A stretch of DNA of 64,000 nucleotides, taken from NCBI GenBank assembly GCA_963978545.1, contig CAXBTE010000018.1, positions 124,001 through 188,000 of the forward strand. The letters run 5' to 3'. Under the pieces are notes generated by a model that was not told the origin of the DNA, did not search any database, and saw nothing but the letters and a program-made list of their open reading frames with translations. Of the stretch, positions 57,579 to 64,000 are shown in pieces. Every line of letters begins with the position of its first letter. The first letter of the stretch is position 1. Both the position numbers and the translations under genes were made by a program. Source of the stretch: Linyphia triangularis (lineage: Eukaryota; Arthropoda; Arachnida; Araneae; Linyphiidae).

Positions 57579-58649
57579 ATGACTCTAAAATAGAATTTCA
57601 ATATTTCCTTGCATGCTGCACTTGGGTGTCCCCTGGAGAAATTTACCTAAGTCGCAAATATCTCTAGATTGATTTCTAACATCTTCATATATACAGGGTC
57701 GTCATAATTAAAGTGATGGTTCTCAGCGTGATCTATTTGCGAAATTAGCGCCACATTTTGTTTGAAGATTAAACAAGAAGAGGGACCGCAGGATTACGAG
57801 AAAAAAGACTTCTGTTCCCAAAGTAACTGTGTAGTAAAAAATGAGAGTTTTAAGAAATACAGAATCAATACTGAAATGAAATAACCTTTTTACTTAGCTC
57901 GCTTAACGACTTTATGCAAGCTCGAAATAGCAACAAATTTAAAAAGCGAAAAATTAACATAAATAGTGATAAAGTCTCTTCATCTGCAAATTCACTGTGT
58001 CCCAGAGTAAGCAGCAGCAGCAGAAGTTAAATCGAATTTCCCATTGCATCCTTTGACACAGTGCGAGTTTCTTGTTCTTGTGTCGCTTTAGCATACACTC
58101 CAACTGCTACGGAATTTCCGTAGTTGCTACGGAAATTAGTTGTAAACTACGGAATTACGGACGTATAGCAAAAAAACTACGGATCGGAATGAAATCGCTG
58201 TAAATATCATTTTGCTCGATTTCCCGCTCAATATTTTCCGCACTTTTAAGAAGACGCAAAAAAATAATAATAATTTCCTCTCCTCTCCTTGAAAAGGAGG
58301 ACGATCGTTTTGTCGAAGTGACGTCACGTCACATTTCGTATATTTTTTTGTGCGAAGCGAAGTGAGTTAAATAAAATAGTTTGAAGAAGAAAAACTTGAA
58401 CCGTGATCGTGATCCAAATTTTCAAAGCGCATCAGATCAGATTTCGAATTGTTTTTAATACATGAACGTGATTATAATGGATTGTTATTTAAAATGACCT
58501 AATCCGGCTTCCGATGTGGAAAAGCCATGCAAGAAGAGGACAAATAATCAAAGATTTCGAGATTTTTAAGCATTTAAAAAAGATTTGACGAGCATTTAAA
58601 AAGGATATTTCCGTTCGGACATGCGAAATCGCGATGTCTTATTAAATTA

Positions 58650-58840
58650 AAGCTTGGCGTCCACTAGAGTTAAACAGTGCAGAGCAGAGCGGAGTGGATT
58701 CGAGCCAAATTACAAGTCTGTCAACGTCCATTGTAGCACGAGCCTCCTGCTACAGTAGACGTTGGCAGCCTTGTAATTGGCTCTTGTCCACTCCGCTCTG
58801 CAATGCTCTGCACTGTTCAACTATAGTGGACGCCAAGCTT
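58650..58840. repeat. 191-bp palindromic element, unit 8
   Basis: Full copy flanked by TA. It has a private C-to-A in the right arm (CTCTGCAATG). Confidence 0.8.
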
Positions 58841-60396
58841 TAGAGTAATGTTTTTTGTAATTTACCTGTTGCCAATTCGTTTTTAAAAGACAGATTTATA
58901 TTTAAAATTAAATATCACAGGAATTCATTAAAAATCCCGGATTATATCCGATTTAAAAAAAAAATAAAAACTTAGGTAGGTTGTGAAAAGTTCTTAACAT
59001 TCATTATATCAATTTTACAGTATTATAAATTTCAGTGGTTTTGGAAGTGGGGAGACGCGTGGGTATGTTCTTGAAAAGTGAGGGGACGCGTCACCCCGCG
59101 TCTACCCACACTTCTACCACTGGCCACCCTGGGCATATAGCTATTCATGGCTTGTCTTAAGGAAGGTTTCATTGGATTAGAAGAGGCTACATTGTGGGTA
59201 GATTTCATTGGAAATTTTTTAAACACGGGATAAAACATGCTAGAAGCGCAAAATTTCGCCACTTTGTTTTCTTAAAAGGCAGAATGTAAGACATTTCAGA
59301 ACCAACCCATGATTCTCTTAATTTTCAAAGTTCATTATTAGTAAGGATCCACATCCGGGAGATTCCATTTCGTATTCCAGTGAACCTGAATACATGTAAG
59401 AGGCAATTTCCCCCCCCCCCCCCATAAACAGGATTACATTATAATGAAGTAAAATAACGAACCTCTTTTTGTCTGTGAAAAGAATAATTTATAAGCGCGT
59501 TATTATTATATATTTTAACTGCAATTTTTAATATTCAAATTGGATTCCTCGAAAAGTATTTATTACGAGTTAAAATAGGCAATTTATTTTCAAACATCTG
59601 AACAACGTGTATAGAAATCAACAATTTTAAATTTGCAAAAGCGGTTTTTAACATCTTGTTTTTTTAATCGATTAATAAAATGTTGTTTCGCTCCATATTA
59701 AAGAGATAACCATAGTATCATTGATTTGTGTACGATTCGATTTCAAGTTGCTGCGATTAGTTTCCAAGTTTGAATTAAAACTGAACATTTTATCATCCTT
59801 TTTTAAATCTTTCAAATTTGTTTTGTTTGTCCACAATCACTTACTAGTTTATAGGATTGTTTCAATCCTACTTAAATCCCTTTATCCTAAGAGACGTGGC
59901 AAACTACTTATGCTTCGATAAAAATGGGCACTTTATCCTGATTATATTCAGATTATTTTGAGATAATGTTTGATAATTTTTTTTTAAATAAATAAAATAG
60001 TTATTTCGATCAGGAAACAGTTTTTCTATAACTAAATTTCTCAAGCCTTGAATGGAAAAGTGAGGTTTAATAATTATGCGAAAATATGTCCTTTGTCTTT
60101 TATGTGGCGGCATCATCCCTCATTGAGCTTATTGTTACACCTCTCTCTTTTTTATATACTACGCGTGCTCTAATAGTACCATGGTAAATGTCAAGGTTTT
60201 AAGAGTTATCAATTACCCCGCGTAATCATTGTTTTTGCTTTTTAATGTAATCAAAACTTAACAAGATGTGTATTGCATTTGAAATAAGGTTGGTTTTCTT
60301 AAGTACCCAAGTTTTTTTTAAATTATAAATGCTACTACCACCACTACATTATTTTTAGTACAAATACATAAAAGCACGGGAAATGCTGCTAAAGTT

Positions 60397-60604
60397 AAGA
60401 TCATACTTCATAGGATCATTTCTATAGTATGATTAGCGTGTTCACTCACCGAACATCGCAGAAAACCCAACCACGATGATGTGAGATGGGGCTTCTGCTT
60501 GAGCGTGAAAGCGGCGAATCAACTGCTTGTCGGTTGCTTTGCCATTGATGATCGCACCTATCTTTATTGTAAAGAGAGGATGGCAGGAACTCGATCTGAG
60601 TGGT
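60397..60604 (+). ncRNA. U3: U3 small nucleolar RNA, unit 8
   Basis: Complete copy with an intact upstream region, A class. A private C-to-T at 60499 lies two bases before box B (GCTTGAGCGTGAA instead of GCCTGAGCGTGAA). Confidence 0.95.
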
Positions 60605-62218
60605 CTAATTAATAAAAGATAAACATTCATTTGGGGCGAAGCTCTAGAAATTTGCTTTTCAACTTCGTCCCGTAGTGTTGACAAAGATTGCGTTGTTAGT
60701 CAAGAATTTTAAAATTCCCGGTGCCATTTTAGTAAAAGTAGTCGTTTTCACACTCACTGATTGAAATAATAAGTCGCAGATAGATATGACATTTGCTGCA
60801 ATGACGGTTCAACTAGAAAGACGCAAATGGCTTGAACAAAGCTTATAAGGGATCAGACGATTTCGTTGACTTTTTATTTTGGTGTGGCAACAATTGAACA
60901 CTAGAGGACGCTGCATACGGAAAGATCTCTTGAGTTTGCTTTGCCATGATTTACAGGCATATGCGAGCCAATTGAAATGAAAATATTCAACTGGACTTGA
61001 TATCAGTTTTAGAACATGGAATTTTTGACATTCGCTCTTTCTTTGTCCCTAACTGATGGTGCTTGACAACTTTTTCCAGGCTTCCGGTATTATTTGCCAT
61101 ATTGAAAAAGTGATAAAATAGGGTATATTTGAAAAACATTGGACTTTAGGAGAAGTTACATTTTAGGATTCTCTTACTACCTGTTTAAATTTTGAACGGA
61201 CCTTCTTTTCTTTTTTTAGAGTCTGATCGAAATGAGAGAATTGTTGTTTGGAGCTCTTTGGATGGAAATTTAACAGGCGCATCTTGACCGAAATTTCAGA
61301 AATAGGGGAAACATCTTAGATGGAAAATTACTTCATTTATTTGTTATTAAGTCTGAATTTAAAACTGCTATTCTCGTACTATGTATCTAAATTAACTTGG
61401 CAAGTATTGGCTCATAAACGATTTAAATATTCAATAACTTTTGTAATGAATGACGAGGTGAATATTACATTACTTCTGAAATTTTGCATGCCCACCACCT
61501 TCCCGGCCTTCAAATTGCATTCGTCTCTCTCAAAAGCAAAACGTATCCTATTGGAGTTGATTTGCAGTACATGTTGGAAAATGCATATCAGCAATTTGAG
61601 AACTTTCGCTGGAACAACAGCGCCAAATTCGCCTGTGGTGGCTGAAAGTTGAATTCTTTATCTCTTCCAAACTTCGAGTTCTCTTCGTTTGAGAAGGTAT
61701 GTGAACCAATATTGGTCGTGATTTGCCAGTTTTTATGCAGAGAGGGCGAAAGACTGCCCGTTCAATTTGAATCACGTTATTGACATTGCAACAGAAACTG
61801 CAATAAAAAAGTTACGTATACTTTACTTCATTTATTAAAGAAATAATACTTATCCGAAGGTTTTAAATTATCCATTTCAATTTAAATGACTTTTTTTGAA
61901 GATGTAGTTTTGTATTACATGGCTGTAAGGTGAGAACTTGGCGTAAACTTTTGCTTAACCACATGATTGCAAAGTAGTACATGGCTTGTCCAAAGTAAAG
62001 ACAGAAAAAGAAAGAAAAAAAAAATGAATGCCAAAATGTGATGATTGTATTTCTACCAAAGAGAAATGAAGTGTTTTGTAGCTAGAGAGTAATAATATCA
62101 CAAGTCGTACTTAGAAAAGCTGCACAAGTGTAAAAAGGCACTATCCATCAACCACCACTTTTAAAGTAACTCCATTTAATATTTAAACACGACTTTCCAT
62201 GTCTCGTTAGCTTTGCGC

Positions 62219-62362
62219 AGAGGCAGTGTCATAGCCAATGAGGTTCTACCGAGGCGTGACTATTGCTAGTTGAAAACTTTTCCCAATACCCCGCCATGTG
62301 GACGTGAAATACCGTCCGCAAAGGCAATTTTTGGAAACCTCTTCGGAGGTTTATGACTCTAA
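62219..62362 (+). ncRNA. U4: U4 spliceosomal snRNA, unit 8
   Basis: Complete copy with intact upstream region; the last U4 gene in the window. Confidence 0.97.
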
Positions 62363-62669
62363 AATAGAATTTCAATATTTCCTTGCATGCTGCACTTGGG
62401 TGTCCCCTGGAGAAATTTACCTAAGTCGCAAATATCTCTAGATTGATTTCTAACATCTTCATATATACAGGGTCGTCATAATTAAAGTGATGGTTCTCAG
62501 CGTGATCTATTTGCGAAATTAGCGCCACATTTTGTTTGAAGATTAAACAAGAAGAGGGACCGCAGGATTACGAGAAAAAAGACTTCTGTTCCCAAAGTAA
62601 CTGTGTAGTAAAAAATGAGAGTTTTAAGAAATACAGAATCAATACTGAAATGAAATAACCTTTTTACTT

Positions 62670-64000
62670 AGCTCGCTTAACGACTTTATGCAAGCTCGAA
62701 ATAGCAACAAATTTAAAAAGCGAAAAATTAACATAAATAGTGATAAAGTCTCTTCATCTGCAAATTCACTGTGTCCCAGAGAAAGCAGCAGCAGCAGAAG
62801 TTAAATCGAATTTCCCATTGCATCCTTTGACACAGTGCGAGTTTCTTGTTCTTGTGTCGCTTTAGCATACACTCCAACTGCTACGGAATTTCCGTAGTTG
62901 CTACGGAAATTAGTTGTAAACTACGGAATTACGGACGTATAGCAAAAAAACTACGGATCGGAATGAAATCGCTGTAAATATCATTTTGCTCGATTTCCCG
63001 CTCAATATTTTCCGCACTTTTAAGAAGACGCAAAAAAATAATAATAATTTCCTCTCCTCTCCTTGAAAAGGAGGACGATCGTTTTGTCGAAGTGACGTCA
63101 CGTCACATTTCGTATATTTTTTTGTGCGAAGCGAAGTGAGTTAAATAAAATAGTTTGAAGAAGAAAAACTTGAACCGTGATCGTGATCCAAATTTTCAAA
63201 GCGCATCAGATCAGATTTCGAATTGTTTTTAATACATGAACGTGATTATAATGGATTGTTATTTAAAATGACCTAATCCGGCTTCCGATGTGGAAAAGCC
63301 ATGCAAGAAGAGGACAAATAATCAAAGATTTCGAGATTTTTAAGCATTTAAAAAAGATTTGACGAGCATTTAAAAAGGATATTTCCGTTCGGACATGCGA
63401 AATCGCGATGTCTTATTAAATTAAAGCTTGGCGTCCACTAGAGTTAAACAGTGCAGAGCAGAGCGGAGTGGATTCGAGCCAAATTACAAGTCTGTCAACG
63501 TCCATTGTAGCACGAGCCTCCTGCTACAGTAGACGTTGGCAGCCTTGTAATTGGCTCTTGTCCACTCCGCTCTGCACTGCTCTGCACTGTTCAACTATAG
63601 TGGACGCCAAGCTTTAGGGTAATGTTTTTTGTAATTTACCTGTTGCCAATTCGTTTTTAAAAGACAGATTTATATTTAAAATTAAATATCACAGGAATTC
63701 ATTAAAAATCCCGGATTATATCCGATTTAAAAAAAAAAAAAAAAAACTTAGGTAGGTTGTGAAAAGTTCTTAACATTCATTATATCAATTTTACACTATT
63801 ATAAATTTCAGTGGTTTTGGAAGTGGGGAGACGCGTGGGTATGTTCTTGAAAAGTGAGGGGACGCGTCACCCCGCGTCTACCCACACTTCTACCACTGGC
63901 CACCCTGGGCATATAGCTATTCATGGCTTGTCTTAAGGAAGGTTTCATTGGATTAGAAGAGGCTACATTGTGGGTAGATTTCATTGGAAATTTTTTAAAC
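62670..64000 (+). repeat. Tandem array unit 9 (partial, cut by the window end)
   Basis: The first 1,331 bp of another unit, including its palindromic element and the long A-tract of the unit 1/6/7 class. The U3 and U4 genes of this unit would lie beyond the window. Confidence 0.97.
63424..63614. repeat. 191-bp palindromic element, unit 9
   Basis: Full copy flanked by TA, same arms as unit 1. Confidence 0.8.

Larger units (their letters stand above)
47418..57895 (+). repeat. Tandem array unit 7, interrupted by a LINE at the same site
   Basis: Array sequence runs from 47418 to 49924 and resumes at 55616; the net unit length is 4,777 bp. The LINE is the same length (5,691 bp) and sits at the same base as in unit 6, and both units share the one-base loss upstream. 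The two LINE-bearing units therefore descend from one insertion event. Confidence 0.98.
57896..62669 (+). repeat. Tandem array unit 8 (intact, 4,774 bp)
   Basis: This unit is complete. It carries unit 1-like markers at 58697 and 59172 but unit 2-5-like markers between them, which suggests a patch of gene conversion. Its U3 has a private T at 60499. Confidence 0.98.

Noticed and set aside
1..64000. CRISPR-like interpretation of the regular repeats
   Set aside because: Unit size is 4.77 kb, there are no short repeat-spacer structures, and the DNA is eukaryotic.

Overview
The window is AT-rich eukaryotic nuclear DNA, most likely from an arthropod and probably an insect. The evidence is a Jockey-clade non-LTR retrotransposon, a P-superfamily DNA transposon with a THAP-domain transposase gene and spliceosomal introns, and Sm-class snRNA genes. 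There are no bacterial-type operons. The species cannot be named from the sequence.

The whole window is one head-to-tail tandem array with a unit of about 4.77 kb: eight complete units and the start of a ninth. It runs to both window edges, so it almost certainly continues beyond them. Each complete unit carries two non-coding RNA genes on the + strand, a U3 box C/D snoRNA (about 208 nt) and, about 1.6 kb downstream, a U4 spliceosomal snRNA (144 nt). The array is therefore a U3-U4 RNA gene cluster: U3 acts in pre-rRNA processing and U4 in the U4/U6.U5 tri-snRNP. Both genes have the nonamer ACCACCACT at nearly the same place upstream (about -60 to -52 for U3, -58 to -50 for U4), a good candidate for a shared proximal sequence element. 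The remaining ~4.4 kb of each unit is non-coding spacer with a 191-bp near-palindromic fold-back element flanked by TA, a cluster of CTACGGA motifs, a CRE-like palindrome, and A and C homopolymer tracts. The short reading frames in the spacers look fortuitous.

Layout: unit 1 (1-4779) intact; unit 2 (4780-15508) interrupted at 7218-13173 by a 5,956-bp DNA element with TA duplication and CCCAAGCAAC termini; units 3 and 4 (15509-25041) intact; unit 5 (25042-36943) interrupted at 25960-33083 by a 7,124-bp P-superfamily transposon with 8-bp duplication and an apparently intact four-exon transposase gene of 832 predicted residues; units 6 and 7 (36944-57895) each interrupted at the same base by a 5,691-bp Jockey-like LINE with the same 10-bp duplication; unit 8 (57896-62669) intact; unit 9 (62670-64000) partial.

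The most notable point is where the elements sit. The LINE interrupts U3 at its predicted first nucleotides, in sense orientation, so the U3 promoter of units 6 and 7 now faces the LINE 5' end while the U3 bodies lie 5.7 kb away. The unit 2 element inserted at a TA directly next to the candidate U3 promoter element, leaving it and all downstream sequence intact. The LINE-bearing unit was then duplicated as a 10.5-kb whole. SNP patterns between units indicate ongoing unequal exchange and short gene conversion.
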